The notes below the pieces were generated by a model. It did no database searches. It saw only the letters and a list, made by a program, of their open reading frames with translations, and was not told the origin of the DNA. Position numbers and translations under genes: made by a program. This document shows, piece after piece, positions 1 to 8,589 of a stretch of DNA of 64,000 nt (position 1 is its first letter; every line of letters begins with the position of its first letter). Origin of the DNA: Burkholderia latens (lineage in GTDB: Bacteria > Pseudomonadota > Gammaproteobacteria > Burkholderiales > Burkholderiaceae); assembly GCF_001718795.1 (NCBI RefSeq), contig NZ_CP013438.1, positions 744,001 to 808,000 on the forward strand. The letters are read 5' to 3'.

Positions 1-1014
1 CACGCCGTTGTTCTGCGCGAACACGGAGCTCGGGAACGTGTTGAACACGCCGGCCAGCAGCGAGTTCGCGCCGTTCACGAGCACGCCGCCCTTGATCCGC
101 CGCATCCACACCGGCCCTTCGACCGGCTCCTTCGAGATCTTGCTGGTGGCGGTGACGTCGCCGATCGCTTCGAGCGACGTGACGAGGTAGATGATCAGCA
201 TCGGCACGAACAGCGACCACGAGAAGCCGATCCCGAAGTGCAGCGGCGTCGGAATCTGGAACAGCGCGGCCTGATGCATGCCGGTAAAGTCGAGGCGGCC
301 GAGCATCGCGGCCGCCGCATACCCGATCGCCAGCGCGATCACGAGCGCCGTGCTGCGCACCCACACGATCGGCACGCGATTCAGCAGGATGATGGTGCCG
401 AGCACGAGGCAAGACAGCGTCAGGTTCTGCGCGCTCGCGAACGTGCCGTTCGCCATCGCGCCGAAGCCGCCGCCCATGCTGACGAGGCCGACCTTGATCA
501 GCGTGAGGCCGATCAGCAGCACCACGATCCCGGTGACGAGCGGCGTGATCAGGCGCTTCACGAACGGCAGGATGCGCGACACGCCCATCTCGACGAACGA
601 ACCGGCGATCACGACGCCGAAGATCGCCGCCATCACCGTTTCGACCGGCGTGCCTTGCTTGACCATCAGGCTGCCGCCGGCGATCAGCGGGCCGACGAAG
701 TTGAAGCTCGTGCCCTGGACGATCAGCAGGCCGGCGCCGAGCGGGCCGAAGCGCTTGCATTGCACGAAGGTCGCGATGCCGGAAATCACCAGCGACATCG
801 ACACGATCAGGGTCGTATCGCGGCTCGACACGCCGAGCGCCTGGCAGATCAGCAGACCCGGCGTGACGATCGGCACGATGATCGCCAGCAGGTGCTGGAG
901 CGCGGCGACGAAGGCCACCATCGGCGCGGGCCGGTCGTTCGGGCCGTAGACGAGGTCGTGCGACGGATCGGTGTCGGCGTGGGACACGGATCGGGCAGGG
1001 GAAGCGGGTTGCAT
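1..1014 (-). CDS. NCS2-family xanthine/uracil permease (3' end cut off by window)
   Basis: Inner-membrane nucleobase:cation symporter of the NCS2 (UraA/XanQ) family, importing a purine or pyrimidine base. The reading frame opens at an ATG at 1014 and runs without a stop to the window edge, giving 338 residues of a family usually around 450. After a short polar N-terminus it is a series of hydrophobic segments. The family signature region near the visible C-terminus reads VFNTFPSSVFAQNNGV, the conserved N-F-P...Q-N-G stretch that lines the substrate site. It also has the LALQ-like segment ALQHLLAIIVPIVTPGL near residue 38. Substrate cannot be decided from sequence; xanthine or urate is more likely than uracil because of the XanQ-like signature. 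No operon partner is visible in the window. Confidence 0.88.
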   Translation of the reverse strand, partial: MQPASPARSVSHADTDPSHDLVYGPNDRPAPMVAFVAALQHLLAIIVPIVTPGLLICQALGVSSRDTTLIVSMSLVISGIATFVQCKRFGPLGAGLLIVQGTSFNFVGPLIAGGSLMVKQGTPVETVMAAIFGVVIAGSFVEMGVSRILPFVKRLITPLVTGIVVLLIGLTLIKVGLVSMGGGFGAMANGTFASAQNLTLSCLVLGTIILLNRVPIVWVRSTALVIALAIGYAAAAMLGRLDFTGMHQAALFQIPTPLHFGIGFSWSLFVPMLIIYLVTSLEAIGDVTATSKISKEPVEGPVWMRRIKGGVLVNGANSLLAGVFNTFPSSVFAQNNGV

Positions 1015-1152
1015 GGCGAGCGGGCCGGACAAGGTGGAAAGTGCGGCATTTTAGCCGAAGGGCCCGCCGGCGCCCGCGCCGGCTGCAAACGCCGGGATTC
1101 GGGATAACGGTGCCCGATCAGGATGGCCGGGCGTGCGCGCCGTGCCCGCTCG

Positions 1153-2103
1153 TCAGCGCGGGCGGGCCTCCGGATATGCGCGCTTGCACACGTCGATCAC
1201 GGCATCGCGCAGCCGGCGATGCGCCGCGTCGCCGTGCATGCGCGGATGCCATAGCGCGGACACGAGGATCTCCGGCAACGGGATGGGTATCTCGAAGCTG
1301 CGCAGGCCCAGCGCGTCCGCGACGCCGGGCGTGAACGCGTTGCCGAGGCTCGAGCGCGGCACGAGCGCAATGAGGTCCGTGCCCGCTGCGACGCGCATCG
1401 CATCGGGATAGCCCGGCACGACGACGTGCACCGCGTGCGATGGCGCGAGCGGGCCAGCCGGATCGTCCGCCGGCCCGCCGAAATCGCCGAGCTGTGCCGC
1501 GATCACGTGGCGGCAGCCCGCATAGCGGGCGCGCGTGACCTTGCCCGTGCCGCTGCCCGACGAGAACAGCGGATGCCCGGCGCGCGCCACCGCGACGTGC
1601 CGGTCGTGAAACAGCTCGCGCGTGTGCAGCTCCGGCGCGTCGTCGCCGCGCTTGCCGATTTCCAGGTCGACCGTGCCGTCGCGCAGCGGCGCGGGGTCGC
1701 GGTCGGGCTTGGCGACGAAACGCACGCGCACGCCGGGGGCGATGTCGCCGATTGCGGCGACCACCGGAGCGGCGAGCATGTCCATGAACGACGCCCCGGC
1801 GCGGATCGTGAACGTCGACGACAGCGTCGCCATGTCGATGCCGGCGGTTGCGGGTCGCAGCACCGCGCGTGCATCGGCTGCGACCGCATGCACGCGATCG
1901 CGCAAGGCCGCCGCATGCGGCGTCGGGACGAGCCGGCGTCCCGCCCGCACGAGCAGTTGATCGCCGGTGGCGGCGCGCAGCCGGGCGAGCGTGCGGCTCA
2001 TTGCCGACGTGCTCAGTCCGAGCCGGCGCGCCGCAGCGGTCACGCTGGCTTCGGTCAGCAGCGCGTCGAGCGCGGTGACGAGGTTCAGGTCGATGTCGTC
2101 CAT
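1153..2103 (-). CDS. LysR-family transcriptional regulator
   Basis: DNA-binding regulator with an N-terminal winged helix-turn-helix (about residues 5-62; LNLVTALDALLTEASVTAAA then RRLGLSTSAMSRTLARLR) and a C-terminal substrate-binding domain (about 90-300). 316 residues, normal for LysR. I chose the ATG at 2103 because the product then starts MDDIDLN, directly before the first helix; an in-frame ATG at 2121 would add six residues, and neither has a convincing ribosome site. It is transcribed away from the short-chain dehydrogenase at 2237, sharing a 133-base control region, the usual arrangement of a LysR protein and its target. The inducer is unknown. Confidence 0.9.
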   Translation of the reverse strand: MDDIDLNLVTALDALLTEASVTAAARRLGLSTSAMSRTLARLRAATGDQLLVRAGRRLVPTPHAAALRDRVHAVAADARAVLRPATAGIDMATLSSTFTIRAGASFMDMLAAPVVAAIGDIAPGVRVRFVAKPDRDPAPLRDGTVDLEIGKRGDDAPELHTRELFHDRHVAVARAGHPLFSSGSGTGKVTRARYAGCRHVIAAQLGDFGGPADDPAGPLAPSHAVHVVVPGYPDAMRVAAGTDLIALVPRSSLGNAFTPGVADALGLRSFEIPIPLPEILVSALWHPRMHGDAAHRRLRDAVIDVCKRAYPEARPR

Positions 2104-2236
2104 CCGGACAGCATAAGGCATCGCACGATGTGACAGGGCGTCCGATGCAACTATCGATTGATTGTCATGCGTCTGGTGCATCTGTCGACGCATTCCTATA
2201 GTGGCTGGATCACGGACTTCGGCAAAGGCAGACATC
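2104..2236. promoter_or_regulatory. Shared control region between LysR gene and SDR gene
   Basis: The 133 bases between the divergent genes hold ATGCA at 2144-2148 and an inverted TGCAT at about 2178-2182, and a good -10 hexamer TATAGT at 2197-2202 pointing toward the SDR gene. The -35 position 17 bases upstream (TGGTGC) is a poor match. A good -10 with a poor -35 is what is expected of a LysR-activated promoter. This is inference from pattern only. Confidence 0.4.
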
Positions 2237-2953
2237 ATGCAATCGACTGTATCCGCCACGGGCGCGCGATCCATCCTGCTCGTCGCGGCGTCGCGCGGGC
2301 TCGGGCTCGCGATGGCCGAGCAATTCCTGAACAAGGGCTGGCACGTGACAGGCACGGTTCGCGCGGGATCGGGCCGCACGAAGCTGCACGAGCTGGCCGA
2401 GCGGGCCGACGGACGGCTCGACATCGATACGCTGGATATCTGCGAACCCGCGCAATTGTCCGCGTTGCGTGCACGTCTGGCGGGCCGGCGCTTCGACATG
2501 CTGTTCGTGAATGCGGGCACGACCAACGATCCGAACCAGACGATCGGCGAAGTCGCGACCGACGAATTCGTGCGCGTGATGATTACCAATGCGCTCGCGC
2601 CGATGCGCACGATCGAGGTGCTGCACGATCTCGTGCCCGACGACGGGCTGATTGGCGCGATGTCGTCGGGGCAAGGCAGCGTCGCGAACAACGTGACCGG
2701 GATGCGCGAGGTCTACCGCGGCAGCAAGGCCGCGCTGAACCAGTTCATGCGCAGCTTCGCCGCGCGTCAGGCCGCGACGCGGCGCGCGCTGGTGCTGATG
2801 GCGCCTGGCTGGGTCCGCACGGAACTCGGCGGCCCCGATGCGCGATTGACGATCGACGAAAGCGTGCCGAGCCTCGTGAACGTGCTGATCGACAAGCAGC
2901 GGCGCGCGGGGCTCGAATACCTCGACTACCTTGGACGCACGGTGCCCTGGTAA
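2237..2953 (+). CDS. Short-chain dehydrogenase/reductase (SDR)
   Basis: NAD(P)-dependent oxidoreductase of the SDR superfamily, cytoplasmic, substrate unknown. 238 residues. The cofactor loop near residue 14 reads LLVAASRGLGLAMAE, so the classical TGxxxGxG is altered at its first residues (AASRGLG). The NAG motif is present (FVNAGT). The catalytic Ser lies in GAMSSGQGSV and the Tyr-Lys pair in VYRGSKAALN. Start at 2237 is preceded by AAAGG with workable spacing; an upstream in-frame ATG at 2162 would add 25 residues lying inside the control region and is less likely. Divergent from the LysR gene, which is its probable regulator. Confidence 0.9.
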   Translation: MQSTVSATGARSILLVAASRGLGLAMAEQFLNKGWHVTGTVRAGSGRTKLHELAERADGRLDIDTLDICEPAQLSALRARLAGRRFDMLFVNAGTTNDPNQTIGEVATDEFVRVMITNALAPMRTIEVLHDLVPDDGLIGAMSSGQGSVANNVTGMREVYRGSKAALNQFMRSFAARQAATRRALVLMAPGWVRTELGGPDARLTIDESVPSLVNVLIDKQRRAGLEYLDYLGRTVPW

Positions 2954-2973
2954 GCGTCGCGGCGAGACCGCGT

Positions 2974-3002
2974 GACGCCGGAGCCGGCGCCGCACCGGCG
3001 TC
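2974..3002. terminator. Hairpin after SDR gene
   Basis: Perfect 8-base-pair stem GACGCCGG/CCGGCGTC around a 13-base GC-rich loop, 20 bases past the SDR stop. There is no T tract, so it is a candidate terminator or processing hairpin only. Confidence 0.3.
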
Positions 3003-3220
3003 CGCTCGGCTTCGACGGGAATCCGTCGCGCGGAGCGTCGCCTTCGCATGCGTGACGGCGCGCTGCGTGCGCTGCGCCGATTCAATACAATGCGACGTCG
3101 AGGCGTCCGCGCGGTATCGCGCATCCGGCCGCCATGTGCGATGAGCGGAATCGACCAGCGACCGCGCATCTTGGAATGACGGTTCGCCGCAGCGAGCCGC
3201 CGGCGAATATGGAGTGCAGC

Positions 3221-3556
3221 ATGAACGAGCCTTATCTGCAGGTCATCGCGCATTTCTTTGCGAAACCCGGCAACGGCGACCGCGTGGTGGAACTGCTCGC
3301 GGAACTCGCGACGGCCACGCGCGCGGAGCCGAAGAACATCGATTACGCGTACTTCCGGTCGCCGGTCGAGCCCGATCACATCGTGATCCTCGAGCGCTAC
3401 CGCAGCGCGGACGGCCTCGACGTGCATCGGGAAACGCCGCATTTCCAGCGGATCGGCGTCGGCGCGATCATTCCGTTGCTCGATCGCCGCGACGTGACGT
3501 GCTACATGGTGCAGCCGGACACCGGCACGGCGACGCCACCGGGAGGCGCCCGATGA
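3221..3556 (+). CDS. Antibiotic biosynthesis monooxygenase (ABM)-domain protein
   Basis: Small (111 residues) ferredoxin-like fold protein of the ABM/YgiN family, members of which act as cofactor-free quinol monooxygenases or heme-degrading enzymes. Visible family features are the opening strand YLQVIAHFFAKPGNGD, the helix VVELLAELATATRAE, then IDYAYFRSPVEPDHIVILERY and the HRETPHFQ segment typical of ABM proteins. GGAG at 3211-3214 sets the ATG at 3221. Its stop overlaps the start of the alcohol dehydrogenase (ATGA, 3553-3556), so the two are translationally coupled and probably act on one aromatic or quinone-like pathway. Confidence 0.85.
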   Translation: MNEPYLQVIAHFFAKPGNGDRVVELLAELATATRAEPKNIDYAYFRSPVEPDHIVILERYRSADGLDVHRETPHFQRIGVGAIIPLLDRRDVTCYMVQPDTGTATPPGGAR

Positions 3557-4710
3557 ACCCGTTTCAGTTCCGTACCGTTCCGACGCAGATCGTCGAATTC
3601 GGCGCCGCGCGCCGGCTCGGCGCGCTGTTGCGCGAGCGCTTTCCGGCGCTCGCGCGGATGTGCGTCGTCACCGATGCGTTCCTGCATCGCAGCGGCGTGC
3701 TCGCGCCCGCGCTCGCGAGCCTGGCGGACCACGGCTGGCACGTGACCGTGATCGACGACGTGATCGCCGATCCGCCCGAGCACGTCGTGCTCGAAGCGAC
3801 CGCGCGGGCGGTGGCGGCCGATGCGGAGATCGTGCTCGGGCTCGGCGGCGGTTCGTCGATGGACGTCGCGAAGCTGATCGCGGTGCTTGCGCCGGGCCGG
3901 CAGCCGCTCGCGGACATGTACGGCGTCGACAAGGTGACGACGTCGCGGCTGCCGCTCGTGCAGATGCCGACCACGGCCGGCACCGGCTCCGAAGTGACGG
4001 CCGTGGCGATCGTCACGGTCGGCGAAGCGCGCAAGATGGGCGTCGTGTCGCCGCACCTGTTCGCGGACGTTGCGATCCTCGACGCCGAGCTGACGCTCGG
4101 CTTGCCGCGTGCGGCCACGGCCGCGACGGGTATCGACGCGATGGTGCACGCGATCGAGGCCTATACGTCGTCGCGGCTGAAGAATCCGGTGTCCGACATG
4201 CTGGCCGTGCACGCATTGACGCTGCTGTCGCGCAATCTGCTGAAAGCCTGCGACGACGGCAACGATCGGCACGCGCGCGAAGCGATGCTGGTCGGCGCGA
4301 TGTTCGCGGGTCAGGCGTTCGCGAACGCACCGGTCGCGGCCGTGCATGCGCTCGCTTATCCGGTCGGCGGCATTTTCCACGTGCCGCACGGGTTGTCGAA
4401 TGCGCTCGTGCTGCCGCACGTGCTGCGCTTCAACGCGCCGGCGGCCGCATCGCTGTATGCGGAACTCGCGGCGGTCGTCGCGCCGGCCGCGACGGGCAGC
4501 GACGAAGCGCGCACCCGCGCACTGATCGACGAGATCGATCGGCTGATCGTCGCGACGGGCATTCCGCGCACGTTGCGTGAAGTCGGGATCGGCGAGGGCG
4601 ACCTGCCGAGGATGGCGTCGGATGCGATGCTGCAGACGCGTCTGCTCGTGAACAATCCGCGCGACGTGACCGAAGCCGACGCATTGGCGATCTATCGCAG
4701 CGCGTGGTGA
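3553..4710 (+). CDS. Iron-containing alcohol dehydrogenase (group III ADH)
   Basis: NAD(P)-dependent, Fe(II)-containing alcohol dehydrogenase, cytoplasmic, 385 residues as is normal. The N-terminal Rossmann-like domain carries the pyrophosphate motif GGGSSMDVAK (about residues 98-107). The metal ligands are in the expected order: Asp195 and His199 in GIDAMVHAIEAY, His265 in AAVHALAYPVGG and His279 in FHVPHGLSNA. The first residues NPFQFRTVPTQIVEFGA resemble maleylacetate-reductase-like members, but the GGGSS motif is that of general Fe-ADHs. Translation is coupled to the upstream ABM gene by an ATGA overlap. Substrate is unknown. Confidence 0.9.
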   Translation: MNPFQFRTVPTQIVEFGAARRLGALLRERFPALARMCVVTDAFLHRSGVLAPALASLADHGWHVTVIDDVIADPPEHVVLEATARAVAADAEIVLGLGGGSSMDVAKLIAVLAPGRQPLADMYGVDKVTTSRLPLVQMPTTAGTGSEVTAVAIVTVGEARKMGVVSPHLFADVAILDAELTLGLPRAATAATGIDAMVHAIEAYTSSRLKNPVSDMLAVHALTLLSRNLLKACDDGNDRHAREAMLVGAMFAGQAFANAPVAAVHALAYPVGGIFHVPHGLSNALVLPHVLRFNAPAAASLYAELAAVVAPAATGSDEARTRALIDEIDRLIVATGIPRTLREVGIGEGDLPRMASDAMLQTRLLVNNPRDVTEADALAIYRSAW

Positions 4711-4720
4711 CACGGCCGAC

Positions 4721-5311
4721 ATGACCGAATCCCAAACGGACGATGCCGCGCGCACGCGCTGCGTCGCGTGGCAGATCGTGCAGACGTGGCAGGGTGCCGA
4801 ATGGTGCCGGCTCGCCGAAACGCGCGCGGGCATCGACCTGTCGGGCTCGGTCGCGGGCGCGATCGGCGGCACGCCGTTTCGCGTCGACTATGCGATTGCG
4901 TGCGGTGCGGACTGGTTGACGCGCTCGGTGCGCGTCACGCACTGGCGCGACGCGCAACCGCCGCGCGAGTTCCAATTCGAATGCGAAGCGGGACGCTGGA
5001 CGATCGACGGCGCCGATGCGCCGGCACTGGCGGGCGCGACCGACATCGATCTCGGCTTCAGCCCGTCGACCAACACGCTGCCGATCCGGCGTCTCGGGCT
5101 CGCGGTCGGTGCGTCGGCAGTCATTCATACCGCGTGGCTGCGCTTTCCGGCGTTCGACCTCGTGCGCGGCGAGCAGCGCTATACACGCACGGCCGAACGT
5201 GTCTATCGCTACGAGAGCGGCACGTATGCGGCCGATATCGCGGTCGACGATGCAGGGCTCGTGATCGACTACGACGAATGGCGGCGGATCGGCGCGGCGC
5301 CCGCGCCGTGA
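4721..5311 (+). CDS. Putative glycolipid-binding family protein
   Basis: 196-residue soluble protein without signal peptide. The pattern of short beta strands, the segment DYAIACGADWLTRSVRV, the central LGFSPSTNTLPIRRLGL and the C-terminal Y-R-Y-E-S-G-T-Y-A-A-D fit the family annotated as putative glycolipid-binding (Pfam Glycolipid_bind). A biochemical role is not established for the family. It starts ten bases after the Fe-ADH stop and is probably the third gene of the same operon. Confidence 0.75.
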   Translation: MTESQTDDAARTRCVAWQIVQTWQGAEWCRLAETRAGIDLSGSVAGAIGGTPFRVDYAIACGADWLTRSVRVTHWRDAQPPREFQFECEAGRWTIDGADAPALAGATDIDLGFSPSTNTLPIRRLGLAVGASAVIHTAWLRFPAFDLVRGEQRYTRTAERVYRYESGTYAADIAVDDAGLVIDYDEWRRIGAAPAP

Positions 5312-5335
5312 TCCGCCGCGCCGCGCGGCGGCGCG

Positions 5336-6328
5336 TCAGCGCGCGTTGGCGACCGTCACCTTGCCGGGAATCAGCTTCAACGTGCTGAACGCATCGGCGA
5401 TGTTCTGCTGATACGCGAGCGTCGCATCGGTGATCGGCTGCACGCCGTAACCGGTGCGTTTGAGCGCGACTTCAAGCGTCGGTGCATCGAGGCCGACGAG
5501 CGGCGACAACTGTGCGGCGACGTCCGGGACATGGTCGCGTCCCCAGCGGTCGACCGCATCGACTTCGTCTAGCAACGCGCGCAGCACCGGCCGCTGGGCG
5601 GCCGCATATTGCCGGGAAGCGAGGTAGTACTGCGTGTTGCGCACGAGTCCTTCGCCATCCGCGATCACGCGTGCTCCGAGTTGTCGTTCGGCGGCCGCGA
5701 GATAGGGATCCCAGATCACCCACGCGTCGACGCTGCGCTGCACGAACGCGGCGCGCGCGTCGGCAGGCGTCAGGTAGATCGGCTGGATGTCCGTGTACGC
5801 GAGGCCCGCGTGTTCGAGCGCCTTCACGAGCAGGTAGTGGACGTTCGAACCCTTGTTCAGCGCGACCTTCTTGCCGCGCAGTTGCGCGACGGAGCGGATC
5901 GGCGAATCGGGCAGCACGACGATCGCTTCGCCGTGCGGCGCCGGCGGCTCGTTGCCGATATAGACGAAGTCGACGCCGGCGGCCTGCGCGAAAATCGGCG
6001 GCGTCTCGCCGACCGTGCCGACGTCGATCGCGCCCGCGTTCAACCCCTCGAGCAGCTGCGGACCAGCCGGGAATTCCAGCCATTGCACCGTTACGCCCTG
6101 GCTTGCGAGCCGTTTCTCGAGCGTGCCGCGCGCCTTGAGCACGACGAAGTTGCCGTATTTCTGGAAACCGATCCGCAGTCGCTTGTCGCTGCCTTGCGCG
6201 TGCGCAGCCAACTCCGCGAGCGGGCCGAGCGCGAGCCCCGCAGCGGTGGCGGCCGCGCCATGCAGCCAGCGGCGGCGGCGCGGGTTCGCCGGGGGCGTTT
6301 CAAGTCGGGCGTGCGGTGTGTCGTTCAT
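5336..6328 (-). CDS. Aliphatic-sulfonate-type ABC substrate-binding protein (orphan)
   Basis: Periplasmic solute-binding protein of the SsuA/NMT1 family, 330 residues. The N-terminus NPRRRRWLHGAAATAAGLAL is a twin-arginine-type signal with a cleavage region near AAHAQG, so export by Tat is likely. The mature part begins LRIGFQKYGNFVVLKARGTL and includes the family segments GAIDVGTVGETPPIFA and VDAWVIWDPYLAAAE, which in SsuA-type proteins form the ligand cleft. No permease or ATPase gene lies beside it; it is flanked by an unrelated convergent operon and DUF427. It must use a transporter encoded elsewhere, or have a sensing role. Ligand could be a sulfonate, taurine or a similar anion. Confidence 0.88.
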   Translation of the reverse strand: MNDTPHARLETPPANPRRRRWLHGAAATAAGLALGPLAELAAHAQGSDKRLRIGFQKYGNFVVLKARGTLEKRLASQGVTVQWLEFPAGPQLLEGLNAGAIDVGTVGETPPIFAQAAGVDFVYIGNEPPAPHGEAIVVLPDSPIRSVAQLRGKKVALNKGSNVHYLLVKALEHAGLAYTDIQPIYLTPADARAAFVQRSVDAWVIWDPYLAAAERQLGARVIADGEGLVRNTQYYLASRQYAAAQRPVLRALLDEVDAVDRWGRDHVPDVAAQLSPLVGLDAPTLEVALKRTGYGVQPITDATLAYQQNIADAFSTLKLIPGKVTVANAR

Positions 6329-6533
6329 CGAGGCGTCCTGCTGGCGGGTTCACGGGTCGCGCGTGCATCGTGCGACCGGCACGCGCTGCGGCCGGTTCCG
6401 GGGAACGCATGCTGCCGGCGCGTGCCGGATCCGAGACGATAGGGCAGCACGCGCCGGCGGCCAACCAATGAATCCGCATATGCAAATCAGCGGCCGGACG
6501 CTACGGGAACGGCAACGCGGCAGGACGGCGTGC

Positions 6534-6944
6534 TCACTCGCTGACGAGCGGGCTCTCGTCGATCGAATCGACGCGGTCCGGATAGAACGCGAGGTGCCCG
6601 CGAATCGACTCGACGGCCGAATGCGGATGCTCGTACGTCCACACCGCGTTGGTCGCGCGTTCGCCGCCGGCAGGAATCGAGTAGTACGCGCAATCGCCCT
6701 TGTACGGGCAGTACGTCGCGTGGCCGGTACGCTGGAGCAGCGACATGTCGGCGTCTTCGCGCGGCACGTACAGCACGGCCGGGTAGCTGGCCTCGCGCAG
6801 CACAAGTGCATGCCGCGTGTCGGCGACGATCTTGCCCGCCACCTTCACGACGACGCGCGACGAGTGCGGTTCGATCAGGATCGGATGATCGGGGCCCGGC
6901 GACTTCACCGGACGAGAGGGTGTATCGGGATTGATCGACATCAT
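6534..6944 (-). CDS. DUF427 domain protein
   Basis: 136-residue cytoplasmic protein of the DUF427 family, whose function is unknown. The diagnostic motif TYCPYKGDCAYYSI is present at about residues 78-91, and the WTYEHPHSAVESIRGHLAFYP stretch ends the domain as in other members. Two adjacent ATG codons open the frame at 6944; GGAG sits six bases upstream, which fixes this start over a longer in-frame extension to 7160. Single-gene unit. Confidence 0.88.
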   Translation of the reverse strand: MMSINPDTPSRPVKSPGPDHPILIEPHSSRVVVKVAGKIVADTRHALVLREASYPAVLYVPREDADMSLLQRTGHATYCPYKGDCAYYSIPAGGERATNAVWTYEHPHSAVESIRGHLAFYPDRVDSIDESPLVSE

Positions 6945-7160
6945 GGATTCTCCGTGAACGAGCCGCGCCCTCGCGCGTGCGGGATGCCGGCGTTGACCAA
7001 CCGATACGATGCGCCAATTTCGCGGAAGCTGCAGAGGGCCGGAGAGAAGTCTGCGGAAGCGAGTGAACGACGCGTGTGCGGGCGTACCGGCGCGCCGCGC
7101 CGCGCGGCAAGCGCGACATGCTGCGCGTTGGTGACCAACCGTTCGTGAAAGAAGACTCAA

Positions 7161-7823
7161 CCGCGCTTATCGCAGCATTTCGGGTTGGTAAATCGCCAGC
7201 GATACCGTTGCGAAATGACGAAAACTGCGCGGAGTGCGCATCGCACATGCCGATCGGGATGTGCAATATTTTCCCTCGACGTGCGGGGGAAAGAGAAAAC
7301 GATACCGATAAATGGAGTGGGTGTTCCCTTTTCTGAACGGGTTGCGGAGGGCCCGAAGAGGTGGTCGAAAACGCCATGAAAATCATGGTGTTGCAGGTTT
7401 CTCCCGGATGCTCGCGCCGGCGTTTTCATTCTTACGCCGCACTTCGACGAACGGCCGCCGCTGCTTTGAAAAAAACAATAAGCAACGCACATGAATTTCG
7501 TTGTCGCAGGCGCTGCACGGTAAATACATTCCGACGCCAAATAATTTGAAATAGCCGAAAAAATTGTCTATACCCTAGACGAATCGGCGCGATGCGCAGT
7601 GTGCCGATGCGGTGTCGTAACAAGCGCGCGAGCGAACCGGCAGAGGCCGCGGCCGATCGTCGCGCGTTGCAGCGATCGAATGGATTCCGGGGTATGTGGA
7701 CGGCTCGATGTCGGGGCCGCCGCATGAGTCATGAATGGGCGAAACGCAGTGCACGCCACCCGAAGCAACGCCGCGTCTTTACATTCAACGGTCGATCACC
7801 GACCCCGTCACACGGAGGTTGTC
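7161..7823. other. Long AT-rich non-coding leader region upstream of flp
   Basis: About 660 bases with no credible gene. Composition drops well below the surrounding GC content, with runs such as AAATAATTTGAAATAG near 7539-7554 and TTTTCCC...GGGGGAAA near 7269-7292. Codon pattern of the short frames here is not Burkholderia-like. It carries the pilus promoter described separately. Confidence 0.6.
7546..7574 (+). promoter_or_regulatory. Sigma-70-type promoter for the Tad pilus operon
   Basis: TTGAAA (7546-7551), a 17-base spacer, then TATACC (7569-7574). The -35 matches consensus at five of six and the -10 at four of six, with ideal spacing. Predicted transcription start is near 7581, leaving a leader of roughly 240 bases before flp. 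Confidence 0.55.
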
Positions 7824-8003
7824 ATGCTGCAATACGTCAAGTCCCTGCTGCGCGATGAACGCGGCGTCAGCTCGCTCGAATATGCGGTTCTCGCCGGCAT
7901 CATCGTCGTGGCGCTTGCGGCGGTCGGCACGTACCTCAGCGGAACGACGGGCCTGCAGAGCATATTCACGTCGTTGATCAACAAGGTCGCAGGGCTGATC
8001 TGA
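7824..8003 (+). CDS. flp: Flp-type major pilin
   Basis: Structural subunit of the Flp/Tad type IVb pilus, 59 residues. A basic leader (to Gly14) is followed by the cleavage site G|VSSLEYAVLAGIIVVALA: Glu at +5 and Tyr at +6 of the mature pilin are the conserved Flp residues, and the following 20-residue hydrophobic stretch forms the pilus core. GGAGG at 7815-7819 sets the ATG at 7824. It is the first gene of the locus and the only flp copy seen. The mature pilin would be about 45 residues. Confidence 0.95.
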   Translation: MLQYVKSLLRDERGVSSLEYAVLAGIIVVALAAVGTYLSGTTGLQSIFTSLINKVAGLI

Positions 8004-8090
8004 TCTCCTGAACCCGCGCGCCGCCGGCCAACACACGGATTCGCAGCGCTAAGACGTGTCGGGACGGGGGCGCCGACGAAAGGCTCTCCG

Positions 8091-8570
8091 ATGCTCTATC
8101 TCGTACAGTCGGCGGCGACGGTCGTGCTGGCGTCGCTCGCGATGCAGGACGTTCGCGCGCGGCGGTTGCCCAATCGTACGGTGCTTGCGTTCGCGATGCT
8201 GTACGTCGCCGCGGCGGCGCTGGCGCGCGACGGCCTCGCACACGTCGCCGGCCATGTTGCGACCGCAACGGTGATGCTGGCCGTGTTCGGCGTCCTGCAT
8301 CGCGCGGGCTGGATCGGCGGCGGCGACGTGAAGCTGGCGGCGGCCGTGTTCCTGTGGGCCGGCCCGGCGCTCGCGTTTCCGGTGTTGACGATCGTCGGCG
8401 CGAGCGGTGCGGCGTGCGGCGTCGTTGCGCTGGCGATCGTCGCGCATCGTCACGGCGGCGCGCCAACCCGCACACTCGCGACGCGCGGCGTGCCGTACGG
8501 CGTCGCGCTCGCGATGGGCGGCGCGCTGGCCGTGTGGGCGCCATTTTCCCGCGTCGTTTCGCTTACCTAG
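8091..8570 (+). CDS. tadV: TadV/CpaA prepilin peptidase
   Basis: Inner-membrane aspartic protease that removes the Flp leader peptide. 159 residues, the short form lacking the N-terminal methylase domain of PilD. The two catalytic aspartates are in MQDVRARRLPN (about residue 20) and in GGGDVKLAAAVFLW (about residue 70), the FxGxxD-like motif of A24 peptidases. It has about five hydrophobic segments. Placed directly after flp as in other tad loci. Confidence 0.93.
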   Translation: MLYLVQSAATVVLASLAMQDVRARRLPNRTVLAFAMLYVAAAALARDGLAHVAGHVATATVMLAVFGVLHRAGWIGGGDVKLAAAVFLWAGPALAFPVLTIVGASGAACGVVALAIVAHRHGGAPTRTLATRGVPYGVALAMGGALAVWAPFSRVVSLT

Positions 8571-8589
8571 CCGGGGGACGCGCACCGCC

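Noticed and set aside
5314..5333. Terminator in the palindromic GC run between 5311 and 5336
   Set aside because: The GC palindrome is short and lies in a CG-repeat-like context with no T tract; not distinguishable from base composition.
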